Assembly (NCBI GenBank): GCA_946479615.1
Contig: CAMLGR010000042.1
Location: 1 to 29,073 of the forward strand
Length of the DNA stretch: 29,073 nucleotides
From: an uncultured Bacteroidota bacterium
GTDB taxonomy: Bacteria > Bacteroidota > Bacteroidia > Chitinophagales > Chitinophagaceae
Direction of reading: 5' to 3'
This document shows, one piece after another, positions 1-7,229 of the stretch. The position numbers were made by a program, and so were the translations under genes. How positions within the stretch are numbered: the first letter of the stretch is position 1; each line of letters begins with the position of its first letter. The notes beneath the pieces are model-generated. The model did not search any database and was not told the origin of the DNA. It worked only from the letters and a program-made list of their open reading frames with translations.

Positions 1-64
1 TCCACCTTCCTTAATTATACCGTAGCTGTGACAATGAATAGTAAGAATAATGTCCAACGGTATA

Positions 65-349
65 TTATAAGAACTGCAAATCAAGCAACCCACATTTCCT
101 TGTCTCATGGTAATCCCGTGCACTGCTATAAACATACTCCCAGGGGTTATAAACAATGCCGGCTTCAACAGGGTTATTATGTATATAATTCATTTTCTGA
201 GCAATGAATGCCGAACTGTATAATTCGACAGGGTGATTATCCTGTCTCCAGAACTGGTTTTCCGTATTCCTGAGATTCTGTTGACCATGTTTTCTGAAAA
301 CAGGCAGCTTCCAGTCTTTACGGCTTTCTTTGGGGTTCGGGACTGATGG
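65..349 (-). pseudogene. C-terminal remnant of REP-associated tyrosine (Y1) transposase
   Basis: The minus strand reads open from an in-frame stop at 350-352 to a TAA at 65-67. It encodes about 90 residues that include FWRQDNHPVELYSSAFIAQK, NYIHNNPVEAGIVYNPWEY and VYSSARDY. The W-x-x-DNHP-x-E-L, K-x-NYIH-NPV-x-AG and Y-SSA-DY spacing is typical of the C-terminal half of Y1-type transposases (RAYT/TnpA-REP), which process single-stranded REP hairpins. The N-terminal half with the HUH motif and catalytic Tyr is missing, replaced by the hairpin at 344-370 and unrelated sequence, so this is a dead fragment. A perfect hairpin at its 5' edge fits a REP-like substrate. I am confident of the family and of the truncation, less so of how it was lost. 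Confidence 0.8.
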
Positions 350-370
350 TTAGACAAAGTCTAACCATCA
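344..370. repeat. Perfect 12-bp hairpin, REP-like, beside the transposase remnant
   Basis: The arms TGATGGTTAGAC (344-355) and GTCTAACCATCA (359-370) are exact reverse complements around an AAA loop. The element lies at the broken 5' edge of the transposase fragment. REP-associated transposases act on short hairpins of this kind, so a REP origin is inferred. A simple terminator is less likely because no T-tract follows on either strand. Confidence 0.6.
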
Positions 371-418
371 CGTTCACTACTGTTGTATATTTATGATGAA
401 AGGGAAGATTACGGGCAA
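371..418 (+). pseudogene. Coding remnant, copy 1 (LLLYIYD-EREDY)
   Basis: This stretch reads RSLLLYIYDEREDYGQ in frame with no start codon of its own. It pairs with a diverged copy starting at 1271 that reads RLLLLYIYDRKEDYEQ. By eye about four fifths of the bases match over 48 positions, and most residues are preserved. The pattern suggests two decayed copies of the C-terminal end of one short protein gene. The hydrophobic strand followed by YD and charged residues is reminiscent of RelE/ParE-type toxin C-termini, but that assignment is weak. Confidence 0.3.
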
Positions 419-495
419 CGGGGGCACTCGGGAATCATGATAAGCAGTATGGTTTCTTTCACATATCCTGACCCGGAATGCTTTTGTAGCAGAAA

Positions 496-655
496 AGACA
501 CAAGCCCGCAAGCGGGCCACGAAGAACACAAGAAGGGTATTAAAGCCGGGATTTCATTGTGGGCGGCGCACCCGCCTAATGTCCATTGTGCTCCCGGGCT
601 AATTCAGGAATTGTTCCACCGGGAATCGCAGAGATAAAGAGGACCGCAGAGAATT
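496..655. repeat. Structured dispersed repeat, copy A
   Basis: About 155 bases match the sequence at 2455-2609 nearly base for base, apart from a short insertion around 531-540 and scattered substitutions. Copy A contains a hairpin GCCCGC-aa-GCGGGC (504-517) and a second stem GGCGG...CCGCC (562-576). Its right outer arm TGCTCCCGGGC (588-598) would pair perfectly with the left outer arm found only in copy B, so copy A looks 5'-degraded. It ends in a purine-rich tail with GAGATAAAGAGGACCGCAGA. The long open frame crossing it is judged fortuitous, because the two copies differ by a frame-breaking insertion and keep secondary structure rather than protein. Confidence 0.7.
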
Positions 656-697
656 TAAAGAATTTCATAGCACTGGAATTGACTATATCGATTATAT

Positions 698-1087
698 ATG
701 TTTGCATTTTTTGATTTTTTATATTACTCAGCTTACCAGGTATATAGAAAGTTCAATACTGATGGACTGGAATTTGCAGCAACCCTCGCTGTTTCAGCAG
801 TGCAGAGTTTTAATATTTATTCTATAATTATCATTTATAGTACAGTAACGAAAAAGGAATTTTTTTCTAAACTACTTGCTCTTAGTATATTCGGAATATT
901 GGTGACTATTAATTATATACGGTATATTCAAATCAACAAATTTAGCATTGAATCTATTAAAATTAGATGGGAGGCAAAAACAATCAATTATCAGAGAAAT
1001 AGCCAGCTAGGGCAGCAGCTTTATTTAATTTTCAGCATCTTGATACTCCTTAGCCTGGTATTATACTTTGGAATTAAAAAAATGTAA
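698..1087 (+). CDS. Small hydrophobic membrane protein, unknown function
   Basis: This 129-residue protein has hydrophobic segments around residues 27-50 (LAATLAVSAVQSFNIYSIIIIY region), 58-75 and 105-125, separated by a basic stretch with Arg and Lys near 80-104. An integral inner-membrane protein with three, possibly four, membrane helices is the direct reading. I do not recognise a named family. It is AT-rich compared with the housekeeping genes in this window, stands alone, and follows the dispersed repeat copy A. The only in-frame ATG near the start is at 698. It could be a mobile accessory gene. It resembles the next membrane gene (1399) only in composition. Confidence 0.6.
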   Translation: MFAFFDFLYYSAYQVYRKFNTDGLEFAATLAVSAVQSFNIYSIIIIYSTVTKKEFFSKLLALSIFGILVTINYIRYIQINKFSIESIKIRWEAKTINYQRNSQLGQQLYLIFSILILLSLVLYFGIKKM

Positions 1088-1398
1088 TAATCAATTCTAC
1101 CCTGTTTTTTGCAGTCTTCCAAAACGATCATGCCTACAATACCCGAAAGAGGTTCAATTGTTAAATCAATTGCTCCTTGAATATGAAGGAGACAGAAAAT
1201 AGATTGGTCTCCTATTGTCTCGTGACTATCGTGCTTCCTGGTTGTCATTAATCTTCCTAAATAATCGTATCGTTTACTACTATTGTATATTTATGATCGG
1301 AAGGAAGACTATGAGCAACATCGCTCCTGTATTTCGTTAGAATAAAGTATATAAATCATTTTGATCAATAATCTGAAATAAAGCTGACTAGAAAAATT
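1088..1398. other. Intergenic, decayed sequence
   Basis: This gap of about 310 bases contains no convincing complete gene. Its only recognisable part is the coding remnant at 1271-1345. A minus-strand open frame overlaps the 3' end of the upstream gene and has no recognisable motif. No strong TTTG/TAnnTTTG promoter pair is visible ahead of the gene at 1399. Confidence 0.5.
1271..1345 (+). pseudogene. Coding remnant, copy 2 (LLLYIYD-RKEDY), with stop
   Basis: This diverged copy of the remnant at 371 reads RLLLLYIYDRKEDYEQHRSC and ends ISLE with a TAA at 1343-1345. The copies start exactly 900 bases apart. There is no start codon upstream in frame before stops. Each copy lies shortly upstream of an orphan membrane-protein gene. 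Family unknown; a toxin C-terminus is a weak possibility. Confidence 0.3.
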
Positions 1399-2076
1399 AT
1401 GAATACTCATATTGTCTACAGAAAGAAATTGTTTTTTGAAGCAATTATTTACGTATTAGTTTGCTTATGCCTTGGATTAGTTGCTACGTATTTATTAAAA
1501 TCAAGGGTCGTCAGCATAATACTTTTGATTCTAATGATATTCCCAATCTTTTTTTTACGGGTGTTATTGAAATTGTATACAAAAAAAGCAATAATTGAAT
1601 TCTATCTGGACCGGTTCATTATAAAAATATTTAATAGAAGCAAAAGTGACTTCGAACGCGAAATCAATTTGAGAGATATTATATCTTATAGTATTCAATT
1701 TCCGGCAGAGAATATTAGTGATATTAAGTTTAAGTTTAAAAATGGAATGTCTCAATATTATAGCTTTACTTCAAAAAAGGATGATAAGGATATAGAAAGT
1801 GAAGAGCTTATTAACTCATTCCATTTGCTAATAAGAAATTATAATCAACAGATCCTAGGACACAATGAGATCATTTTTTTACCTTCTTTTTATGCATCTA
1901 AAAAAGGGTTAGCTATAATAATTTTATTGTCAATATTCTTGATTCTTGCTATAATACTGGTTTCTTTATTAAAAGGGGTATCTTCTTTACCCTTTACATT
2001 TATCTTCACCATTTTAATAATCCTTCAATTAGTAATAAAAAGAAATAAAGAATTGAATTATTATAGAAAACATTAG
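1399..2076 (+). CDS. Membrane protein with central soluble domain, unknown function
   Basis: This 225-residue protein is built as two membrane helices (about residues 12-34 and 39-59), a soluble middle of roughly 110 residues, and two more helices (about 170-192 and 195-213) with a short basic tail. The middle contains AIIEFYLDRFIIKIFNRS, then INLRDIISYSIQFPAENISD and IKFKFKNGMSQYYSF. That run of short strands resembles PH-like domains found in paired-helix bacterial membrane proteins, but this is inference. Codon use is AT-rich like the gene at 698. No partner gene is nearby, and start ATG 1399 is followed by a typical basic plus hydrophobic N-terminus. Confidence 0.6.
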   Translation: MNTHIVYRKKLFFEAIIYVLVCLCLGLVATYLLKSRVVSIILLILMIFPIFFLRVLLKLYTKKAIIEFYLDRFIIKIFNRSKSDFEREINLRDIISYSIQFPAENISDIKFKFKNGMSQYYSFTSKKDDKDIESEELINSFHLLIRNYNQQILGHNEIIFLPSFYASKKGLAIIILLSIFLILAIILVSLLKGVSSLPFTFIFTILIILQLVIKRNKELNYYRKH

Positions 2077-2444
2077 TGAGCGCGTGATATGTTAGACTTA
2101 TGCCTAATCATCAGACTGTATTCCTTATCTTTTCTGTATCTCTGCTCTATCTTTTCTTCGAATTTTCCCTTATGTTTTGTCTATGTTTTCTATATCGGTT
2201 GTAGCTGCTGTATATAAGCAGTATTTAAACAGATTTTGAGTGTTCTGTATCCAGCCTCTTTTTCGGACTTCCTCATTTTATCAAATAGAGCTTACGCATG
2301 AAAAAAGCTATTTCACGAATGACTTCTTCGCTCCCCGCGTAATATTGTTGCAAAACCGGGGCTGCCGCTGCTATATTGCACTTGTTGACCGGTTATGCAG
2401 GGCACACCTGGAACCATGAGAAACGGCTAGATTCCTTCACTCAT
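2077..2444. other. Intergenic, no supported gene
   Basis: This stretch is pyrimidine-rich on the plus strand between 2110 and 2180. No promoter, RNA gene or repeat was recognised. A minus-strand open frame of about 40 codons (2273-2394), ending REIAFFMRKLYLIK, has no start codon near its 5' end and is treated as a possible gene relic only. Confidence 0.5.
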
Positions 2445-2609
2445 GCCCGGGAGCATAAAGGACACAAGCCCGCAAGCGGGCCACGAAGAACACATAAAGC
2501 CGGGATTTCATTGTGGGCGGCGTAGCCGCCTGGTGTCCATCGTGCTCCTGGGCTAGTTCAGGAATTGTTTCACTGAGGATCACAGGGATAAAGAGGACCG
2601 CTGAGAATA
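2445..2609. repeat. Structured dispersed repeat, copy B (fuller copy)
   Basis: This is the second copy of the repeat at 496-655. Outer arms GCCCGGGAGCA (2445-2455) and TGCTCCTGGGC (2543-2553) pair with one G-U, continued by GGACAC (2460-2465) against GTGTCC (2533-2538). Inside lie hairpins GCCCGC-aa-GCGGGC (2468-2481) and GGCGGC-gta-GCCGCC (2516-2530). The whole can fold as a branched cruciform or RNA. A purine-rich tail with GATAAAGAGGACCGCTGAGA follows outside the outer stem. It appears to be a non-coding mobile or structural repeat of this genome. Confidence 0.7.
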
Positions 2610-2647
2610 GGTGCAGTTGCCTTTAAGCCAGGCCAACCTCGCACCTC

Positions 2648-2708
2648 GGTAGGGTTTTGTTCGGAGATAAAGCGCTCGGAACGCTTTATCTCCGAACGAA
2701 ACCCTACC
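2648..2708. repeat. 27-bp-arm near-perfect palindrome
   Basis: The left arm 2648-2674 begins GGTAGGGTTTTGTTCGG. The right arm 2682-2708 is its reverse complement with one T/C change that would be a G-U pair in RNA. The loop is CTCGGAA. It lies about 285 bases ahead of the large lipoprotein gene, with no T-tract, so it is more likely a repeat element than a simple terminator. It directly follows dispersed repeat copy B and may be part of the same composite element. Confidence 0.75.
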
Positions 2709-2922
2709 CAATCCCGACCGAATCCTGAAGCAGGGGCGCAACAGCGGTTATCTTCACATAAATAACTGTGATTTTTCACATTTTTGACAGGCGAGGATAA
2801 CATAACTTTCATGGAATATCGGCATGCGGCAAAACAAGGTAATAGAATTCCGGCTGCCCGGTTTTCCATGTTCCACCCAATAACCTGGTTCAAACATGAA
2901 AAATCAGGCAGCAATTTTACTA

Positions 2923-2930
2923 TAACTTTG
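2923..2930 (+). promoter_or_regulatory. Candidate -7 element TAACTTTG for the VCBS lipoprotein gene
   Basis: TAACTTTG fits the Bacteroidota TAnnTTTG -7 consensus exactly and lies 63 bases before the chosen ATG at 2994. No clear TTTG is present about 20 bases upstream, so the -33 half is weak. The position argues against the longer reading frame that begins upstream of it. Confidence 0.4.
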
Positions 2931-2993
2931 GAAAAGCCATTGTATAACGACCTTCTTGTTTTACAGGCAGCCCCTAACCATTTTATACCTGAG

Positions 2994-5900
2994 ATGAAAT
3001 ACCTGCTGTTCTGCTTACTGTGTGCTTGCGCCCTGCTGGTAGGCTCCTGCAAAAAGGAAACAAATAAAGACGGACTTCTTTTCGAAAAGATGGATAATAC
3101 CGGCATCGACTTCAACAATGAAGTAAGCGATAGCCGCACCGAGAACAGCTTCCTGTTCCGGAATTTTTATAATGGCGGCGGCGTTGCCCTGGGAGATGTC
3201 AATAATGATGGCTATCCCGACCTGTTCCTGACATCCAATATGGGCGCGAATAAACTCTACCTGAATAAAGGAAATTTTCAATTCGAAGATATCTCTCAGA
3301 AAGCCGGCATCTTACCCGATGATAAATGGAACACCGGCGTTGTATTCACCGATATCAATGCAGATGGCTGGCTCGATATCTATGTTTGTACCTCCGGTCA
3401 TATGGGAACAGGCACCCGTAAGAATAAACTGTATATCAATAATCACAACCTCACCTTCACCGAATCGGCTGCGCAGTACGGGTTGGATATATCTGCCTAC
3501 AGCACCCAGGTTTCATTCTTCGACTATGATATGGATGGTGATCTTGATTGCTTTATGATCAATAATTGCCCCATCCCCATCAACCGGCTCAATTATGCCA
3601 ACAGGAGAAATATGGCCGACAGCTCCTGGCCGGTCAATGACCTGCTCAAAGGCGGCGGGGATCATTTATACAGGAACGATGAAGGACATTTTTCAGAAGT
3701 TACCCTGGAAGCAGGCATACATGGTGGTCTTATCAGTTTTGGTCTTGGTGTTTCTGTTGGGGATATCAACAATGATGGTTACCCCGATGTATATGTTTCC
3801 AACGATTCCTACGAAAGGGATTATCTCTATATCAATCAAAAGAACGGAACATTTAAAGATGAACTGGAAGATTGGATGCAGCATACCAGTTTCTCCTCGA
3901 TGGGCGCCGATATAGGTGATATCAATAACGATGGCTATTCCGATATCTTCACCACCGATATGCTGGCCATGAACGACTACCGGTTAAAAACAACCGGCTC
4001 CTTCGATAACATCAGCCTGTTCAACAGCAAACTCAAATCGGGATTCTATTACCAGTATACCAAGAATTGCCTGCAGCTCAACAACAGGAACGGAAAGTTT
4101 ATCGATATGGCCCGCTATAGCGGCATGGCAGCCACCGACTGGAGCTGGGGCGCACTCCTGTTCGATATGGACAATGATGGCTGGAACGATGTACTGGTTT
4201 GCAATGGCGTTAACCGCGATGTGACCAATCTCGATTTCATGGATTTCTTTGCCAATGATGTAGTCAAGAAAATGGTGATGACGGGTAAGAATGATGAGAT
4301 CGATAAACTATTGAAAGAAATTCCGCAAACCGCCTTACCGGATAAAGCCTACCGGAATAATAAAGATCTTTCCTTTACCGATATTGGTGATAAATGGGGG
4401 CTGGGCGAACCCGGTTTCTCCAATGGCGCTGCCTATGCCGATCTCGACAATGATGGGGATCTTGATCTCGTCATCAACAATGAAAATCAACAGGCATCTG
4501 TCTATAAAAACAATTCACGCCAGCTCAATAAAAATAATTATCTCTCGGTCGTATTGAAAGAGCCCGGTAAAAATCCGTTTGCGATCGGCAGTAAAGTGCA
4601 GGTGTTTACCGGCGATGAAATACTCACACGCGAACAGGTGCCCAGCCGTGGATTTCAATCCTGCGTGGATTATAAACTGGTTTTCGGATTGGGTCAGCAT
4701 ACAACCATCGATTCCATGATCATTACCTGGCCCGACAGAACGATATCGCATATCAGTTCGCCGGCAATCAACCAGGTGCATATGATCAGCAAAACAGGAC
4801 AGGAACCGGTAAAAAAAGATGAGCATACTAATCAACGAGCTGCTTATTTCACCAAAATCGAATCTTCCTTTGATAAACACAATGAAGATGACTATATAGA
4901 TTTTTATACGGAACGCGGTGTACCGCGACTGCTTTCGCGTGAAGGCCCTGGTACCGCCTGCGCCGATATCAATGGCGATGGATTAGCTGATATCTATATC
5001 GGAGGCACACCAGGTTATCCCGGGCAGTTATACATTCAATCGGCGAATGGTTCATTTAGTAAGAAAGAGGACAAAGCATTACTTGCCTTTCCAAATGTTG
5101 AAGATGCCGCCGCCTTATTTTTCGATTGCGATCATGATAATGATATGGACCTGCTGGTGTGCCCGGGTGGTAATAATCATCCGGCCAAAAATCCTGAACT
5201 GCAATTGCGTTTATTTAAGAATGACGGGAAAGGAAATTTCATATACGATGCGGAAGCATTTCCCGGAACAGGCATGGATATTTCCGTAGCTATCCCCAAT
5301 GATTTTAATAAAGATGGATTTACCGACCTCTTTATCGGTGGCAGGAATTATCCCGGCGAATATGGCAAAGACCCGCAGAGCTTTTTATTTGTCAATGATG
5401 GCAATGGACACTTTACAGATATAGCTGCCTCAAAAAATCCTGTTATCGCGAATATCGGTATGGTCACCGGTGCTGTATGGGCCGACATGACGGGTGATGG
5501 TGACAAGGAACTGGTCATTGCCGGTGAATGGATGGCCCCGAGAATATTTTCATTTCAAAAAGATCATTTTGAAGAGATCAAAACAAATATCAGCCACCTG
5601 TTTGGCTGGTGGCAGACCATAGCCGCCGCCGATATCAATGGCGATGGCAGGGAAGACCTGGTACTCGGAAATATCGGTGAAAACTTTTACCTGCGGCCCG
5701 ATTCGGCTAACCCGGTAAAACTTTGGCTGAATGATTATGACAACAACAGCAGCATCAATAAAATCATAAGTTATACGGTGAATGGAAAAGACATGCCCGT
5801 ATTCCTGAAACGCGATCTCGAAGAACAATTACCCATTATTAAAAGAAGCAACCTGAAACATGAACAGTATGCAAAGAAATCTGTACAGGAACTTTTTCCC

Positions 5901-6314
5901 AAAGAGTTAATGGATGCGTCTGTGGTGAAAGAATTTACTTATCCCTCTTCCTGTATCGCTATCAATAATGGCAATGGAAACTTCACGATACAAAAATTGC
6001 CTGTCATGTGCCAGTTGTCCTGCATCAATGCTATCAGGGTATTGGATGTAAACAAAGATGGCCGGCCCGACCTGGTCACCGGTGGAAATCAATTTGGCTT
6101 TTTACCACAGTTCGAAAAGCTGGATGGATCTTTTGGCGATATATTGCTGAACGACGGGAAAGGAAAATTGACCCGTGTAGATCCGCCGGAAACAGGGCTC
6201 ATGTTACACGGTGAATTGCGGGGGATCGATCAGTTCAGCGACAGGAATAAAAACAACTATTTCCTTTTCCTTCAAAATAATGACTACCCGGTCCTCTACC
6301 GGTTGAATAAATGA
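2994..6314 (+). CDS. Large VCBS/FG-GAP repeat lipoprotein with internal ASPIC/UnbV domain (CRTAC1-like)
   Basis: The 1106-residue product starts with a lipoprotein signal peptide, MKYLLFCLLCACALLVGSC, lipid-anchored Cys 19. That supports ATG 2994 over an upstream in-frame start that would bury the signal. Seven calcium-binding-type blades precede an ASPIC/UnbV domain (about 513-599), for example DVNNDGYPD, DINADGWLD and DLDNDGDLD. Six more follow, including DINGDGLAD, DFNKDGFTD and DVNKDGRPD, so 13 D-x-D/N-x-DG-type loops imply two beta-propellers. A cell-surface or periplasmic binding or scaffold role is inferred; no enzymatic motif is visible. It is the first gene of a nine-gene same-strand envelope cluster and is followed by a 26-bp inverted repeat, so it may be its own transcript. 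Family assignment is firm; ligand unknown. Confidence 0.9.
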   Translation: MKYLLFCLLCACALLVGSCKKETNKDGLLFEKMDNTGIDFNNEVSDSRTENSFLFRNFYNGGGVALGDVNNDGYPDLFLTSNMGANKLYLNKGNFQFEDISQKAGILPDDKWNTGVVFTDINADGWLDIYVCTSGHMGTGTRKNKLYINNHNLTFTESAAQYGLDISAYSTQVSFFDYDMDGDLDCFMINNCPIPINRLNYANRRNMADSSWPVNDLLKGGGDHLYRNDEGHFSEVTLEAGIHGGLISFGLGVSVGDINNDGYPDVYVSNDSYERDYLYINQKNGTFKDELEDWMQHTSFSSMGADIGDINNDGYSDIFTTDMLAMNDYRLKTTGSFDNISLFNSKLKSGFYYQYTKNCLQLNNRNGKFIDMARYSGMAATDWSWGALLFDMDNDGWNDVLVCNGVNRDVTNLDFMDFFANDVVKKMVMTGKNDEIDKLLKEIPQTALPDKAYRNNKDLSFTDIGDKWGLGEPGFSNGAAYADLDNDGDLDLVINNENQQASVYKNNSRQLNKNNYLSVVLKEPGKNPFAIGSKVQVFTGDEILTREQVPSRGFQSCVDYKLVFGLGQHTTIDSMIITWPDRTISHISSPAINQVHMISKTGQEPVKKDEHTNQRAAYFTKIESSFDKHNEDDYIDFYTERGVPRLLSREGPGTACADINGDGLADIYIGGTPGYPGQLYIQSANGSFSKKEDKALLAFPNVEDAAALFFDCDHDNDMDLLVCPGGNNHPAKNPELQLRLFKNDGKGNFIYDAEAFPGTGMDISVAIPNDFNKDGFTDLFIGGRNYPGEYGKDPQSFLFVNDGNGHFTDIAASKNPVIANIGMVTGAVWADMTGDGDKELVIAGEWMAPRIFSFQKDHFEEIKTNISHLFGWWQTIAAADINGDGREDLVLGNIGENFYLRPDSANPVKLWLNDYDNNSSINKIISYTVNGKDMPVFLKRDLEEQLPIIKRSNLKHEQYAKKSVQELFPKELMDASVVKEFTYPSSCIAINNGNGNFTIQKLPVMCQLSCINAIRVLDVNKDGRPDLVTGGNQFGFLPQFEKLDGSFGDILLNDGKGKLTRVDPPETGLMLHGELRGIDQFSDRNKNNYFLFLQNNDYPVLYRLNK

Positions 6315-6323
6315 AAAATACAT

Positions 6324-6429
6324 CTCCTCGGTTCTCTTTCTCTCTGTGGAACGATCCTTCCATACAGGCGACCTTGCTTATCCGAAAAATATTCCACGGA
6401 GGACCACAGAGAGAAAGAGAACCGAGGAG
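6324..6429. terminator. 26-bp perfect inverted repeat after the VCBS gene
   Basis: Arms 6324-6349 (CTCCTCGGTTCTCTTTCTCT...) and 6404-6429 are perfect reverse complements, separated by 54 bases. It starts nine bases after the stop codon. No T-tract follows, so a role in transcript ending is inferred from position only. The right arm CCACAGAGAGAAAGAG resembles the purine-rich tails of the dispersed repeats at 496 and 2445, suggesting a related mobile origin. Confidence 0.55.
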
Positions 6430-6566
6430 GAAGGTCTTCATGCCTGCGCAAATTGGAAAAGGTTGATTATCAAAATACTACCCAACCAGTGAGGAGGTGT
6501 CACCTGGTAAGATACTTTTTGCCGGCAATACAGAAATACTTATTTTGTGTATGCCTGACGCTTATT

Positions 6567-7121
6567 GTGAAAAAAATTGCAGCCATATTCTTTCTGTCTA
6601 TACTTTCCTTTAACTGGTTAGGTTATCGTATTGTATTCGATTGGCTCGAAACAAAACACAGCCGGCAACTCGAAGCGAGGATCGATTTCGATAATTACAA
6701 CGAAGAAGATCTTATTTCCATCAAAACTGCTATCTCACTTCCTTACTATAATAACTCAACTACATTTGAGCGCGTGAATGGAGAGATCGAGATCAATGGT
6801 GTGCAGTATAAATATGTGAAGAGAAGATTCTTCAGTGATTCGGTAGAGGTGCTTTGCATTCCAAACATTACCGCCACACAGATCCAGGCAGCGAAAGATA
6901 ATTTTTACCGCCAGGCCAACGACCTGCAAACAAATGAGCAGGGGAAAAAAGCGCCGGGCACTACACCTGCATTTAAAAACTTGCTTAGCGAATATTGCGA
7001 ACAACTGACTGATTGGGACCTTGTTCTTTTCCAGTCCACGCAATTATATAACCCGTACTCTTCGGTTATTATACAGTCCTTCAAAGCAGATACTCCTGCT
7101 CAGCCACCGGATAGGGCTTGA
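6567..7121 (+). CDS. Conserved exported or membrane-anchored small protein, unknown function
   Basis: I start this gene at GTG 6567, giving 184 residues that begin MKKIAAIFFLSILSFNWLGY, a signal peptide or single anchor helix. An upstream in-frame ATG at 6453 would add 38 residues unlike a signal sequence, and it lies just after the inverted repeat. The rest is soluble: RQLEARIDFDNYNEEDLISI, then FERVNGEIEINGVQYKYVKR, then VEVLCIPNITATQIQAAKD. This arrangement matches a conserved Bacteroidota family I have no name for. The C-terminal third is variable and proline-containing. It sits between the large VCBS lipoprotein and the haloperoxidase-like operon, so an envelope function with them is plausible but unproven. 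Confidence 0.6.
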   Translation: MKKIAAIFFLSILSFNWLGYRIVFDWLETKHSRQLEARIDFDNYNEEDLISIKTAISLPYYNNSTTFERVNGEIEINGVQYKYVKRRFFSDSVEVLCIPNITATQIQAAKDNFYRQANDLQTNEQGKKAPGTTPAFKNLLSEYCEQLTDWDLVLFQSTQLYNPYSSVIIQSFKADTPAQPPDRA

Positions 7122-7229
7122 TCCTCTTTTCAGCAATTACATTTTTTGATCGGCTTTTTTTACCGGCACCAGCATTGACAGGCGGCCATTGGCCGGCATC
7201 CTGCTTTGTGCCATAATATATATTTACCA

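Noticed and set aside
383..637. Plus-strand open frame of 84 codons through repeat copy A
   Set aside because: It needs a TTG start, and most of it is repeat sequence whose second copy has a frame-breaking length difference. Only its first 16 codons, the relic, look coding.
697..704. TATGTTTG as a promoter -7 element
   Set aside because: It overlaps the start codon of the gene at 698, so it cannot serve that gene, and no other gene begins just downstream.
1021..1248. Minus-strand open frame of 75 codons
   Set aside because: It overlaps the 3' end of the membrane gene at 698, has no recognisable motif, and has no promoter.
2273..2394. Minus-strand frame ending EEVIREIAFFMRKLYLIK
   Set aside because: It looks protein-like but lacks a start codon near its 5' end and is only about 40 codons. 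It is kept as a possible relic, not a gene.
2570..3139. Minus-strand open frame of 189 codons across the palindrome and the start of the VCBS gene
   Set aside because: It overlaps a lipoprotein signal sequence on the other strand and runs through repeat copy B and the palindrome. Its sequence shows no domain, so it is a product of the repeat sequence.
6453..6566. Use of ATG 6453 as start of the small exported protein
   Set aside because: It would place 38 extra residues before a clear signal-like helix and begin next to an inverted repeat. GTG 6567 is preferred.
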